Assembly (NCBI RefSeq): GCF_031656215.1
Contig: NZ_CP134228.1
Span: forward strand, 1,178,001 to 1,242,000
Length of the DNA: 64,000 nt
Direction: 5' to 3'
DNA from: Mesorhizobium koreense
Lineage (GTDB): Bacteria > Pseudomonadota > Alphaproteobacteria > Rhizobiales > Rhizobiaceae
Positions within the stretch are counted from its first letter, which is position 1, and each line of letters opens with the position of its first letter. Shown piece by piece: positions 26,943-36,683 of this stretch. The translations under genes were made by a program, and so were the position numbers. A model generated the notes under the pieces. That model was not told where the DNA came from. It made no database searches and saw nothing but the letters and a program-made list of their open reading frames with translations.

Positions 26943-28829
26943 TCAGACGCGATCGTTCGTGCGCATGGCCGGATCGTCGGGCAATTCCTCTTCCACCGGT
27001 TTGGGCTTACCGCGCGTTGCCGTCGCCTTCCGCGCTGCCCTGGTGCGGAGCCAGTCGCGCAAGAAGGCGCGGATATCGCGAAGATTGAGGAAGAGGGGAA
27101 TCTGCGGCTTCTGCGGCTCCGGGGTCAGCGAGATTCCGACCGAAACGACCTCGCCCTCCTCATCGACATCGCGTACGATCAGTTCCACCGGTCCGAAGGC
27201 AACGCGATCGGCATATTCGGCGCGCCCACCGAGGCGGGCCTTCATGAGTTCGCCGATCGTCTTGTCCTGCTCGTCGGAGGCGAGTTCCGGCCCATAGGCT
27301 TCGTGCAGTTCGCTTGCCGGCCGCGTCGGATCGATGGCGAAGGCGCCGAAGAATTCGGCATCGTCCTCGGCCACCGGCGCCGGGCTCGCGAACAGCCGGT
27401 CGAGCAGGCGAGGATAGCGCTGCGAGATGAAGAGATAGACATAGTCGCCGGCGCGCAGCCTTCCGGCGAACTGGTAGGCCATCGACTGGCCGTCGCGGAT
27501 CACCAGCGAGGGCCTTGCCCAGCGCGGTAGCCTGACGCCACGCGCGACCGGGCTGCCGGGAACGACGCGATAGGCGAGAAGCTCGTGGTGCGCGGTGCCT
27601 GGCAGTTCCAGTTCGACCTTGTCCACGGGGCCGATGCGCGGCGGTACGATGAGGCCGAGGCGCCGCGCCACCGGGCCGATGGTCCACCCCTGCACGACCA
27701 GTGAGATCAGGACGACGATGAAGGCCGTGTTGAAATAGAGCATGCCGTTGTCGAGGCGGTAAAGCACCGGCAGGATGGCGAGCAGGATGGAGACCGCGCC
27801 GCGCAGGCCCACCCAGCCGACAAAGGCCGCCTCGGCCCGCGGGAAATTGAAAGGCAGGAGCGAGAACCACACCGCGATCGGCCTTGCCACGAAAATCAGG
27901 AAGAGCGCCACGCCGATCGCCGGCACCGCGATCCCGGCGAATTGCGACGGCGTCGCCAGAAGCCCGAGGATCAGGAACATGATGATCTGCGACAGCCACG
28001 ACACGCCTTCGGAAAAACGCCGGATGGTTCCTTCGGAGCGGATATGGCCGTTGCCGGCATAAAGCCCGGCGACGTAGACGGCGAGAAAGCCGCTGCCGCC
28101 GACCGCGCCGGCAAGCGAGAAGACCAGCAACGACAGCGCCAGCACGAAGATGGGTGTCAGGCCGCGTTCCAGCCGCAGCCGGTTGACAAGCCCGACGATG
28201 ATCAATCCGCCGGCCATCCCGAACAGCACGCCGAGGAACATCTCCTTGAAGAAATGGACGAGAAGCTCGGCCGACAGGCTCTCGAAGCCCGCGCCGGAGG
28301 AGACGATCTGAACAAGCGTGATCGTCAGGAAGATAGCCATCGGGTCGTTCGAGCCTGACTCGACCTCCAGCGTCGAACGCACGCGGTCGCGGATGTTGAT
28401 GCCGCCGACGCGGAGCAGGAAGAACACGGCGGCGGCGTCGGTGGAGGAGACGATGGCGCCGAGCAGAAGGCCCTCGATGAAGGTGATGCCGAGGAAGTAG
28501 TGCGCGGCGACGGCGACAAGGCCGGAGGTGATCAGGACGCCGACGGTGGCCGTCACGATTGCCGGCGCGGCCGCCTGCCGGAATGCCTGCATCGGCGTGC
28601 CGAAGCCGGAATCGAACAGGATGAGCGCCAGCGCCAGGCTTCCGACGAAATAAGCGACGGGACCATTGTCGAAAACGATGCCGAGTCCGTCCACGCCCGC
28701 GATCAACCCGATGCCGAGGAACAGCAACAGGAGCGGTGCGCCGAAGCGAAAGGCGATCAGGCTGGAGAACGTGGCCAGCAGCACAAGCAGCATGCTGATC
28801 AGCGTCGCGATATAGATCGCATCGATCAT
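26943..28829 (-). CDS. nhaP2: potassium/proton antiporter, CPA1 family (NhaP2/CvrA type)
   Basis: A 628-residue inner-membrane cation/proton antiporter. About twelve membrane segments fill residues 1-~395, with the ion-site region [16 protein letters not shown] and [15 protein letters not shown] typical of CPA1, and [16 protein letters not shown] near the end. A soluble TrkA_C-like domain follows ([23 protein letters not shown]), then a CorC/HlyC-like tail and a basic end. This layout marks NhaP2/CvrA-type K+/H+ antiporters used in osmotic adaptation. It is a single gene, with no visible features in the 235 bp upstream. Confidence 0.88.
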   Translation of the reverse strand: MIDAIYIATLISMLLVLLATFSSLIAFRFGAPLLLLFLGIGLIAGVDGLGIVFDNGPVAYFVGSLALALILFDSGFGTPMQAFRQAAAPAIVTATVGVLITSGLVAVAAHYFLGITFIEGLLLGAIVSSTDAAAVFFLLRVGGINIRDRVRSTLEVESGSNDPMAIFLTITLVQIVSSGAGFESLSAELLVHFFKEMFLGVLFGMAGGLIIVGLVNRLRLERGLTPIFVLALSLLVFSLAGAVGGSGFLAVYVAGLYAGNGHIRSEGTIRRFSEGVSWLSQIIMFLILGLLATPSQFAGIAVPAIGVALFLIFVARPIAVWFSLLPFNFPRAEAAFVGWVGLRGAVSILLAILPVLYRLDNGMLYFNTAFIVVLISLVVQGWTIGPVARRLGLIVPPRIGPVDKVELELPGTAHHELLAYRVVPGSPVARGVRLPRWARPSLVIRDGQSMAYQFAGRLRAGDYVYLFISQRYPRLLDRLFASPAPVAEDDAEFFGAFAIDPTRPASELHEAYGPELASDEQDKTIGELMKARLGGRAEYADRVAFGPVELIVRDVDEEGEVVSVGISLTPEPQKPQIPLFLNLRDIRAFLRDWLRTRAARKATATRGKPKPVEEELPDDPAMRTNDRV

Positions 28830-29064
28830 GGCGTCCCCCTCGTCGTCGGCCTCTCGCCCGCCTTACCCCTCGGCGGGCTGCCCGCTCTCTCCTTCGCAAA
28901 CCTGGTGTGGCGCAGATCAGGACAAAATATGCCTGGCTTCAGAGTACTGTCCAAGGTGCTCCTGAATCCAAATCGGCATAGGAGGGATGGCGGGCTGGCC
29001 GGCCACTTTCCCAATCTAGAAATCGAATCGGACGAAATAAAGTTGCGGACGCGATAAATACACG

Positions 29065-30336
29065 TCACTCGTCGGAATATCTCTGGATTTCAACGTTATC
29101 GGACGCCGTCAGTCCTTCCTCGGGAATGCGCCGCCACGCAAGCCACGAGCCGACGGCGACCGCGCCCATGATGGGGATGACGATGATCGTGGCGGTCACC
29201 GGATCGGTGAAAAGCGAGGCCGCCATGCCGCCCACCATGCCGGCGCCCATCTGCATGAAGCCCATGGCCGCCGATGCCGCGCCCGCCGTCCTCGGAAACG
29301 GCGCCATCGCCGCCGTCATCATGGCCGGTTGGCAGAACGCGATGCCGACCGCATAGCAGCCGACCGGCCCCATCACGTTCCAGTAGCTCGGCTCCTGAAG
29401 GGTAAGCAGCAGGATGAGCGCGATGGCGCCGATGATGACGAACACTGCGCCGACGCCGACGAGCCGAAAGGCGCCGAAGCGCGGCATGAGCGCCCGGAAA
29501 ATCAACGAACCGACGAAATAGCTGCCGGTTTGCATCAGCATGCCGACCCCGAAGGCTGTCGGCGACATGCCGACCCGCGTCATCAGAACGAAGGGAAGTA
29601 TCGTCGCCAGCGCGTAGATCGCGCCGGAGGTGCCGGCGACGACAAGGCTTGGCAGCAGGAAACGGGGATTGGTCAGAAGTTCGCCATAGATGCGGACCAA
29701 CGCCCGCGGCCGTATGCGGGAGAGGTCGCGGCTTACCGTCTCGCGCACCGCGAAGATGGTGATCAGCATGACCGACACGCTGACCGCCGCCATCAGCAGG
29801 AAGATCGCGTGCCAGCCGAAGAATTCCAGTGTGAAGCCGCCGAGCGTAGGCGAGATGGCCGGGCCGACCGACAGGATGATGCCGACGAGGTTGAGGATGC
29901 GCGCCGAGCTTTCGCTGGTGAAGAGGTCGCGCACGATGGCGCGCGAGACGGCGAGCCCGGCCGCCGCGCCGACACCCTGGAGGAAGCGGGCGAGAATGAG
30001 GATTTCGATGCTCGGCGCGAGGACGGCCAGGAAACTGCCGGCGAGATAGATGGCCATGAAGGCGATGGTGACGGGGCGGCGTCCTATGCCGTCGGAGAGC
30101 GGCCCGCAGACGAGTTGTGCAAAGGAAAAGCCGGCAAAATAAAGCGACAGCGTCAGCTTGACGACGGCTTCGGTGCTGCCGAAGGCATGCACGATCTCCG
30201 GCATGGCAGGCGTGAACAGCGACAGCGACATCGGTCCGATCGCGACCAAAAGGCCGCCGACGATCGAGACGCGGCGTTCGCTCATCACAGGCGGGCTGAC
30301 GGTCTCCTCCGAGACTGGACGCGGCGCGGTTGTCAC
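29065..30336 (-). CDS. multidrug efflux MFS transporter, Bcr/CflA family
   Basis: A 423-residue major facilitator with twelve predicted helices. Bcr/CflA signatures are SLYFAGFSFAQLVCGPLSD with GIGRRPV, and RFLQGVGAAAGLAVSRAIVRD. The GTG start at 30336 overlaps the stop of the MarR gene by 4 bases (GTGA), indicating translational coupling. An ATG at 30285 is the alternative. Control by the linked MarR regulator is likely. Substrate unknown; such pumps export chloramphenicol, bicyclomycin or other small molecules. Confidence 0.9.
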   Translation of the reverse strand: MTTAPRPVSEETVSPPVMSERRVSIVGGLLVAIGPMSLSLFTPAMPEIVHAFGSTEAVVKLTLSLYFAGFSFAQLVCGPLSDGIGRRPVTIAFMAIYLAGSFLAVLAPSIEILILARFLQGVGAAAGLAVSRAIVRDLFTSESSARILNLVGIILSVGPAISPTLGGFTLEFFGWHAIFLLMAAVSVSVMLITIFAVRETVSRDLSRIRPRALVRIYGELLTNPRFLLPSLVVAGTSGAIYALATILPFVLMTRVGMSPTAFGVGMLMQTGSYFVGSLIFRALMPRFGAFRLVGVGAVFVIIGAIALILLLTLQEPSYWNVMGPVGCYAVGIAFCQPAMMTAAMAPFPRTAGAASAAMGFMQMGAGMVGGMAASLFTDPVTATIIVIPIMGAVAVGSWLAWRRIPEEGLTASDNVEIQRYSDE

Positions 30337-30812
30337 GTGGCGGCCTCCTCGCGCGCCTTGCCCTGCGCGGTGCGCAGTTCGGCAAGGTTGTCACGAGCCT
30401 GCCTGAGCAGCCGAAGCAGCGCCGCCCAATCCGCTGGTTCCATGGCGGCAGAGGCATCGGAACGAATCGAAGCTGCCGCCGCGTTGACACTGCCCAACGC
30501 TTCCGAAGCCGCTTCAGTGAGCCGCACCAGCTTGGCGCGCCGGTCGTTCGGATCGGGCATCCGCTCGACCAACCCCTTGGCCTCGAGCCTGTCGATGTAA
30601 GTCGACAGCGTCATCGCCTCTATGCCGATCTGCTCGGCAAGAACGTTCTGGCGCACCATCCCGGCACGCGCCGCGTGCGCGAGCGTCCGCCCCTCGCCCG
30701 GCGTCAGGCCGAGACCGGCATCGGAAACGCGCCGGTCCATCTCGGCGCGGATGAGCCGCGACAAGTCCGTAACGAGGAAGCCGAAGGAATTCGGGTCGAT
30801 TGTGGGAGGCAT
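30333..30812 (-). CDS. MarR-family transcriptional regulator
   Basis: A 159-residue winged-helix regulator. The recognition region is NVLAEQIGIEAMTLSTYIDR, followed by the wing LEAKGLVERMPDPNDRRAKL with the conserved DxRxxx(V/L) motif. The C-terminal helices form the dimer interface. It is translationally coupled to the efflux gene. A 37-bp palindrome (30819-30855) lies 7 bp upstream of the ATG, the expected place for an autoregulatory operator. No Shine-Dalgarno sequence is visible because the palindrome occupies the leader. Confidence 0.92.
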   Translation of the reverse strand: MPPTIDPNSFGFLVTDLSRLIRAEMDRRVSDAGLGLTPGEGRTLAHAARAGMVRQNVLAEQIGIEAMTLSTYIDRLEAKGLVERMPDPNDRRAKLVRLTEAASEALGSVNAAAASIRSDASAAMEPADWAALLRLLRQARDNLAELRTAQGKAREEAAT

Positions 30813-30818
30813 GAAAAA

Positions 30819-30855
30819 ATAATAAGAGAGGCTTACGATAAGTCTCCCTTATTAT
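30819..30855. promoter_or_regulatory. MarR operator palindrome with embedded -10-like box
   Basis: A 37-bp inverted repeat with outer arms ATAATAAG and CTTATTAT, inner GAG/CTC and CTTA/TAAG pairs. It is AT-rich and unlike its surroundings. On the minus strand TATAAT spans 30851-30856, so a bound dimer would block the promoter of the marR-efflux operon. The divergent M3 peptidase gene begins 118 bp away. Confidence 0.7.
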
Positions 30856-30973
30856 AAGGTCTCGGCGCCGTCAACGGTTCCCGGAGCTGGTTGCGAAGCG
30901 CGGGCAGGTTCATTAAATCCGGGGGGACATCTCGCCTTTCGATCTTCATCCGTCCCAGCGCGAAAGTCTCCCA

Positions 30974-33028
30974 ATGCCGTCCAGCGTATCCGCCGTCGAT
31001 CTAGTCACGCATCCGCTCACCGCCTGGGGCGGCCCGCTCGGCCTGCCCGACTACGGCAGGATCAGACAGGCGGATTTCGCGCCCGTCTTCGAGGCAGCCC
31101 TTGCCGCCCACAATGCCGAGATCGAGGCGGTCGCCGCCAATGAGGACGCATCGACCATCGAGAATACGCTGGCCGCCTTCGAACTCGCCGGCGATGCGCT
31201 CTCGCGCGTTTCGGCGATCTTCTGGTGCCTGGCCGGCGCGCATACCAATGATGAGATTCAGGCGCTTGAGCGCGATCTCGCTCCAAAGATGGCCGCGCAT
31301 TATTCGGCGATCTACATGAACGACCGGCTTTTTGCGCGGATAGACACTCTGCAGGGCAAAGCCGAGAGCCTGGGCCTCGACGCTGAGACCGCGCGCGTGC
31401 TGGAAAGGACCTGGAAGCGCTTCGTGCGCGCTGGCGCGAAACTGGACCAGCAGAGCAAGGAACGGCTGGCGACCGTCAACAGCGAGCTTGCCTCGCTCGG
31501 TGCCTCCTTCGGCCAGAACGTGCTCGCCGACGAGAAGGACTGGGTGCTTTTCCTGGAAGAGAACGATCTTGCCGGCGTGCCGGACTTCCTGCGCGATTCG
31601 ATGGCGGAGGCGGCGCTGCGGGAAAAGCCGGGCGTGTTCGCCGTGACGCTCTCGCGCTCGATCGTCATCCCGTTCCTCACCTTCTCCTCGCGGCGCGATC
31701 TGCGCGAAAAGGCTTTCCATGCCTTCGCTAAGCGCGGCGAGAATGGCGGCGCGACCGACAACGGTGAAAATGTAAGGAAGACGCTCGCGTTGCGCGCCGA
31801 AAAGGCGAAGCTGCTCGGCTACGACACCTATGCAGCGCTGAAGCTCGACGACACGATGGCGAAGACGCCGGACGCGGTCATGGGCCTTCTCAATCCGGTT
31901 TGGGAAAAGGCGCGCGGGAAGGCCGAGGCCGACCGGACAGAACTGCAAAGACTCGCTGAGGCGGAAGGCCAGAACGAAGCGATCGCGCCTTGGGACTGGC
32001 GCTACCATGCGGAGAAGCTGCGCGCCGAGAAGTACGATTTCGACGAGGCGGAATTGAAGCCCTATCTGCAGCTCGACCGCGTCATCGACGCATGTTTCGA
32101 TGTGGCGGGCCGGCTGTTCGGTCTGACCTTCGAGGAAAAGCGCGGCATCGCCGCCTGGCACCCGGACGTCCGCGTCTTCGAGGTGAAGGACGCCGGTGGC
32201 GCCTACCGCGCCACCTTCCTCGCCGATCATTTCGCCAGGCCGTCCAAGCGCTCGGGCGCGTGGATGAGCAGCCTGCAATCGGGCTACAAGCTCGGCAAGG
32301 GCACGCATCCTGTGATCTACAACATCATGAATTTCGCCAAACCGGCGAAGGGCGAGCAGGCGCTTCTCTCGCTCGACGAGGCGCGTACGCTGTTCCACGA
32401 ATTCGGCCATGCGCTGCACGGCATGCTGACCGATGTCACCTGGCCGTCCATCGCCGGCACGTCGGTGGCGCGCGACTTCGTCGAGCTGCCCTCGCAGCTT
32501 TACGAGCATTGGCTGACCGTGCCGGAAATCCTGGAAAAGCACGCCCGCCATGCGCGTACCGGCGAGCCGATGCCGAAGGCGCTCGTGGAGAAGATGCTTG
32601 CCGCGAAGAATTTCGACGCCGGCTTCGCGACGGTCGAATACACGTCCTCGGCGCTTGTCGACATGGCCTATCATTCGCGGGCCGACGCGCCCGAGGAGCC
32701 GCTCCGCTTCGAGGCCGAGACACTCGCGAAGATCGACATGCCCGACGCCATCGTCATGCGCCACCGCACGCCGCATTTCCTGCATGTCTTCTCCGGCGAC
32801 GGCTATTCGGCCGGCTATTATTCCTACATGTGGTCGGAAGTGCTGGATGCCGATGCTTTCGCCGCCTTCGAGGAGGCCGGCGATCCGTTCGACCCGGCGC
32901 TGGCGGAAAAGCTGAGGAAGAATATCTACGCCGCCGGCGGCTCCGCCGATCCGGAAACGCTCTATACCGCCTTTCGCGGCAGGATGCCTTCGCCCGAAGC
33001 CATGATGGAGCAGCGCGGCCTCATGTGA
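30974..33028 (+). CDS. dcp: M3-family metallopeptidase (peptidyl-dipeptidase Dcp-like)
   Basis: A 684-residue cytoplasmic zinc peptidase of the thimet oligopeptidase family, trimming short peptides. The zinc site HEFGHALHGML is at ~residue 475, with the third ligand Glu ~26 residues later in RDFVELPSQLYEHW. The N-terminal half is helical (FAPVFEAALAAHNAEIEA), and the C-terminus holds the conserved SGDGYSAGYYSYMWSEVLD. Length equals the family norm. It is divergent from the MarR operon and is followed by typA after 113 bp. Confidence 0.92.
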   Translation: MPSSVSAVDLVTHPLTAWGGPLGLPDYGRIRQADFAPVFEAALAAHNAEIEAVAANEDASTIENTLAAFELAGDALSRVSAIFWCLAGAHTNDEIQALERDLAPKMAAHYSAIYMNDRLFARIDTLQGKAESLGLDAETARVLERTWKRFVRAGAKLDQQSKERLATVNSELASLGASFGQNVLADEKDWVLFLEENDLAGVPDFLRDSMAEAALREKPGVFAVTLSRSIVIPFLTFSSRRDLREKAFHAFAKRGENGGATDNGENVRKTLALRAEKAKLLGYDTYAALKLDDTMAKTPDAVMGLLNPVWEKARGKAEADRTELQRLAEAEGQNEAIAPWDWRYHAEKLRAEKYDFDEAELKPYLQLDRVIDACFDVAGRLFGLTFEEKRGIAAWHPDVRVFEVKDAGGAYRATFLADHFARPSKRSGAWMSSLQSGYKLGKGTHPVIYNIMNFAKPAKGEQALLSLDEARTLFHEFGHALHGMLTDVTWPSIAGTSVARDFVELPSQLYEHWLTVPEILEKHARHARTGEPMPKALVEKMLAAKNFDAGFATVEYTSSALVDMAYHSRADAPEEPLRFEAETLAKIDMPDAIVMRHRTPHFLHVFSGDGYSAGYYSYMWSEVLDADAFAAFEEAGDPFDPALAEKLRKNIYAAGGSADPETLYTAFRGRMPSPEAMMEQRGLM

Positions 33029-33141
33029 GGGCCGGCCTCTTTCGCATCTGCAAAAAAAACTGTATGAGCGCCGCAAACGAAACGAGGCGCGCTTCAGGCC
33101 GTGCCGTCTGGCGGCGCCCGTAACTCTCCCGAGCTGAACCA

Positions 33142-34968
33142 ATGAAACTCCGCAATATCGCGATCATCGCCCATGTCGATCATGGGAAAACCACCCTTGT
33201 CGACGCGCTCCTGAAGCAATCCGGCTCCGTCCGCGACAACCAGCGCGTCGCCGAGCGCGTCATGGACTCCAACGATCTGGAGAAGGAGCGCGGCATCACC
33301 ATCCTCGCCAAGGCGACGTCGGTGGTGTGGGGCGACACCCGCATCAACATCGTCGATACGCCCGGCCATGCCGATTTTGGCGGTGAGGTGGAGCGCATCC
33401 TCAACATGGTGGACGGTGCCATCGTGCTGGTCGACGCCGCCGAGGGTCCGATGCCGCAGACGAAATTCGTCGTCGGCAAGGCGCTGAAGGTCGGGCTGAG
33501 GCCGATCGTCGCCATCAACAAGATCGACCGCCCCGACGCCCGCCATATCGAGGTCGTGAACGAGGTCTTCGACCTGTTTGCTGCGCTCGACGCCACCGAC
33601 GAGCAGCTCGATTTCCCGATCCTCTACGGCTCCGGCCGTGATGGCTGGATGGCGGAAGCCCCCGAAGGGCCGAAGGACAAGGGCCTCGCCCCGCTCTTCG
33701 ATCTCGTGCTTCGACATGTGCCCGAGCCGACCGTTCATGCCGGGCCGTTCCGCATGATCGGCACCATCCTCGAGGCCAACCCGTTCCTCGGCCGCATCAT
33801 CACCGGCCGTATCGAGGCCGGCGCGATCAAGCCGAACCAGGCGGTCAAGGTTCTCCATCATGACGGCTCGCTGATCGAGAGCGGCCGTATCTCCAAGATC
33901 CTCGCCTTCCGCGGCATCGAGCGCCAGCCGATCGAGGAGGCTTCCGCCGGCGACATCGTCGCCATCGCCGGGCTTGCCAAGGGCACGGTCGCCGACACGT
34001 TCTGCGATCCCTCCGTGACCGAGCCACTGCCGGCGCAGCCGATCGACCCGCCGACCGTCACCATGTCCTTCCTCGTCAATGATTCGCCGCTTGCCGGCAC
34101 CGAAGGCGACAAGGTGACGAGCCGTGTCATCCGCGATCGCCTCCTGCGCGAGGCGGAAGGCAATGTGGCGCTGAAGATCGAGGAATCGGCCGACAAGGAT
34201 TCCTTCTACGTCTCCGGCCGGGGCGAATTGCAGCTTGCCGTCCTGATCGAGACCATGCGCCGCGAAGGCTTCGAGCTTGCCGTCTCGCGCCCCCGTGTCG
34301 TCATGAAGAACGACGAAGGCGGCCAGTTGCTGGAGCCGATCGAGGAGGTCGTGATCGACGTCGACGAGGAGCATGCCGGCATCGTCGTGCAGAAGATGTC
34401 GGAGCGAAAGGCCGAGATGGTCGAACTGCGCCCCTCGGGCGGCAACCGTCAGCGCCTGGTCTTCCACGCGCCGACACGCGGGCTGATCGGCTACCAGTCC
34501 GAACTTTTGACCGACACGCGCGGCACCGCCGTCATGAACCGGCTGTTTCATGCCTACGAGCCCTACAAGGGCGAGATAGGCGGCCGCGTCAACGGGGTGC
34601 TCATCTCCAACGACCAGGGAGAGGCGGTAGCCTACGCGCTGTGGAACCTCGAGGACCGTGGCCCGATGGTCATCGATCCTGGCGTCAAGGTCTATCAGGG
34701 CATGATCGTTGGCATCCACACGCGCGACAACGATCTCGAGGTCAACGTCCTGAAGGGCAAGAAGCTCACCAACATCCGCGCCGCCGGCAAGGACGAGGCC
34801 GTGAAGCTGACGCCCCCGGTGCGCATGACGCTCGAACGCGCTCTCGCTTGGATTCAGGACGACGAACTGGTCGAGGTGACGCCGAAATCCATCCGGCTGA
34901 GGAAATTCCACCTCGATCCGAACGAACGCAAGCGCTCGGAAAGGGCGAAGACCCTCGGCGCCGCCTGA
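33142..34968 (+). CDS. typA: translational GTPase TypA/BipA
   Basis: A 608-residue ribosome-associated GTPase involved in assembly at low temperature and in stress responses. GTPase motifs are [14 protein letters not shown], the switch region [24 protein letters not shown] and [10 protein letters not shown]. Domains II, III and V follow, and the C-terminal BipA-specific part contains [20 protein letters not shown]. The nudK-like gene starts 15 bp downstream, so the two probably share a transcript. Confidence 0.96.
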   Translation: MKLRNIAIIAHVDHGKTTLVDALLKQSGSVRDNQRVAERVMDSNDLEKERGITILAKATSVVWGDTRINIVDTPGHADFGGEVERILNMVDGAIVLVDAAEGPMPQTKFVVGKALKVGLRPIVAINKIDRPDARHIEVVNEVFDLFAALDATDEQLDFPILYGSGRDGWMAEAPEGPKDKGLAPLFDLVLRHVPEPTVHAGPFRMIGTILEANPFLGRIITGRIEAGAIKPNQAVKVLHHDGSLIESGRISKILAFRGIERQPIEEASAGDIVAIAGLAKGTVADTFCDPSVTEPLPAQPIDPPTVTMSFLVNDSPLAGTEGDKVTSRVIRDRLLREAEGNVALKIEESADKDSFYVSGRGELQLAVLIETMRREGFELAVSRPRVVMKNDEGGQLLEPIEEVVIDVDEEHAGIVVQKMSERKAEMVELRPSGGNRQRLVFHAPTRGLIGYQSELLTDTRGTAVMNRLFHAYEPYKGEIGGRVNGVLISNDQGEAVAYALWNLEDRGPMVIDPGVKVYQGMIVGIHTRDNDLEVNVLKGKKLTNIRAAGKDEAVKLTPPVRMTLERALAWIQDDELVEVTPKSIRLRKFHLDPNERKRSERAKTLGAA

Positions 34969-34983
34969 GTCAGGGGCACGACG

Positions 34984-35559
34984 ATGGGCGATCGCATCTG
35001 CATCCGCTCCGTCGAACTTCTCTCCGACGGCTGGACGAAGCTGAAGAAGGTCGTTCTCGACTATCGCCGCCGCGACGGGAATTGGGAGCCGCAGACGCGC
35101 GAAGTCTATGAGCGCGGCGAAGCGGCGACCGTTCTGCCCTACGATCCGGAACGGGGCACGGTTTTGCTGGTGCGACAGTTCCGCCTACCGGTCTATCTGG
35201 CGAGCGGTGCCGACAGCCTGCTGGAAGCCTGTGCCGGTGTTCTGGACGGTGACGAGGACGCCGAGACCTGCATCCGCCGGGAGGCGGAAGAGGAGATGGG
35301 TTGCCGCCTGCGTGATCTGAAGCGGCTCTACAGCGCCTATACGATCCCCGGCAGTGTCACCGAGCGGGTAACCTTCTTCACTGCCTGCTACACGCCCGCC
35401 GACAGGATTTCGGCCGGCGGCGGCCATCCGGACGAGGGCGAGGACATCGAAGTGGTGGAAATGACGCTGGACGATGCCTTCACCGCCACACGCGACGGCC
35501 GCATCATCGACGCCAAGACGATCCTGCTCATCCAGGAATGTGTGCTGGCGAAAGGATAG
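34984..35559 (+). CDS. Nudix hydrolase (NudK/ADP-ribose pyrophosphatase-like)
   Basis: A 191-residue Nudix enzyme cleaving nucleoside diphosphate derivatives. The Nudix box runs from the G of GVLDGDEDAE through CIRREAEEEMGC and fits GX5EX7REUXEEXGU. The N-terminal segment (YRRRDGNWEPQTREVYERGE) and YTIPGSVTERVTFFTACY place it near GDP-mannose pyrophosphatase NudK. Start ATG has AGGGG upstream. It directly follows typA. Confidence 0.88.
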   Translation: MGDRICIRSVELLSDGWTKLKKVVLDYRRRDGNWEPQTREVYERGEAATVLPYDPERGTVLLVRQFRLPVYLASGADSLLEACAGVLDGDEDAETCIRREAEEEMGCRLRDLKRLYSAYTIPGSVTERVTFFTACYTPADRISAGGGHPDEGEDIEVVEMTLDDAFTATRDGRIIDAKTILLIQECVLAKG

Positions 35560-35648
35560 CGGCGGCCGGGCGGTCTGGCTCCGGCCGCACAAGGCCCTCT
35601 CCTGTCGTTTGCAGGAGACAATCGCTTTTGGAATTCGCGCGGCTTCGC

Positions 35649-35787
35649 ACTCCCACCCCTGTCCCCTCCCCACAGGGGGGAGGGAGACGCCGACACCGCT
35701 TCCGAACAAAAATCGTCGAAGTTTGCGTTATGCGACGCCGGAGAAAAGTCCCCCTCCCCCTTGTGGGGAGGGGTTAGGTGTGTGGGT
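35649..35787. repeat. GC-rich inverted repeat between nudK-like gene and rpsP
   Basis: Left hairpin CCCCTCCCCACAGGGGGGAG and right hairpin CCTCCCCCTTGTGGGGAGGG are themselves inverted with respect to each other around a ~60-bp AT-richer core. Related in style to family B repeats. It fills most of the 300-bp gap between the convergent genes; no gene is visible there. Confidence 0.6.
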
Positions 35788-35859
35788 AAGAGGCCATGCA
35801 GATCGCATATGCGATTGCCCTCCGCTTGCAAGGGAGACAGAGGCAAAAAAGCCAATGGC

Positions 35860-36276
35860 TCAGCTTGCGGCGTTCTCTTCGGCCGGAGCCTCTGCCGGAG
35901 CCTCGGCGGGAGCGACCAGTTCGGCCGCGGCGGCCTCGGCATCGGCGCGCGCCTTCTCGATCAGGGCGGCGCGTTCCTGCGCCTTCTTGCCGGGCTGCGC
36001 CTTGACCGGGTTGTTGCGTGCATCGCGCTTGGCGATGCCGGCCTGGTCGAGGAAGCGGGCGACGCGGTCGGTCGGCAGAGCGCCCTGGCCGAGCCAGTGC
36101 TTGATACGCTCTTCGTTCAGCTTCACGCGCTCGCCGTCCTTGGGCAGCAGCGGGCTCCACGAGCCGACCGCCTCGATAAAGCGGCCGTCGCGCGGCGAAC
36201 GCACGTCGGCGACGACGACATGGTAATAGGGACGCTTCTTGGAGCCCGCGCGGGCCAGTCGGATTTTCAATGCCAT
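35860..36276 (-). CDS. rpsP: 30S ribosomal protein S16
   Basis: A 138-residue S16. The conserved core is [20 protein letters not shown] and [20 protein letters not shown]. The C-terminal ~55 residues are an Ala/Glu-rich extension, usual in rhizobia ([18 protein letters not shown] end). AGGAG precedes the ATG. It ends the ffh-chorismate mutase-rpsP series. The rimM, trmD and rplS genes that normally follow are missing here; a repeat and convergent nudK-like gene are present instead. Confidence 0.95.
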   Translation of the reverse strand: MALKIRLARAGSKKRPYYHVVVADVRSPRDGRFIEAVGSWSPLLPKDGERVKLNEERIKHWLGQGALPTDRVARFLDQAGIAKRDARNNPVKAQPGKKAQERAALIEKARADAEAAAAELVAPAEAPAEAPAEENAAS

Positions 36277-36310
36277 TTTTTTCTCCTGAAGGTGATGTTC
36301 GACTGTTGCG

Positions 36311-36670
36311 TTAACGGCCGGTTTCGGCCGGGGTGGGGATGACGCCGGAAGCGTCGTTCTTGCCGTCGCCGTTTTCGGCCGCGATCCGCTCGTGATGACG
36401 GATCACTTCCTTGACGACGAAGTTGAGGAATTTCTCGGCGAAGTCGGGGTCGAGATGGGAATCATGGGCGAGTTTCCTCAGCCGCGCGATCTGCTGCTGC
36501 TCACGCGCCGGATCGGCCGGCGGCAGGCCGTGGGTGGCCTTCAGCACGCCGACCGCCTTGGTGCAGCGGAAGCGCTCGGCGAGGATGTGGATCAGCGCCG
36601 CATCGAAATTGTCGATAGAGGCGCGATATTCAAGGAGTTGCGCTCGCGCCTGGTCCCTCTCGTCGCTCAT
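36311..36670 (-). CDS. chorismate mutase (AroQ type)
   Basis: A 119-residue all-helical mutase converting chorismate to prephenate for Phe and Tyr synthesis. AroQ features are [20 protein letters not shown] (active-site Arg), [14 protein letters not shown] with Arg-Lys, and the C-terminal helix. Start at 36670 has AGGAGAGG upstream. It sits between ffh and rpsP, an arrangement typical of Rhizobiales although functionally unrelated to its neighbours. Confidence 0.9.
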   Translation of the reverse strand: MSDERDQARAQLLEYRASIDNFDAALIHILAERFRCTKAVGVLKATHGLPPADPAREQQQIARLRKLAHDSHLDPDFAEKFLNFVVKEVIRHHERIAAENGDGKNDASGVIPTPAETGR

Positions 36671-36683
36671 TCTTTCCTCTCCT

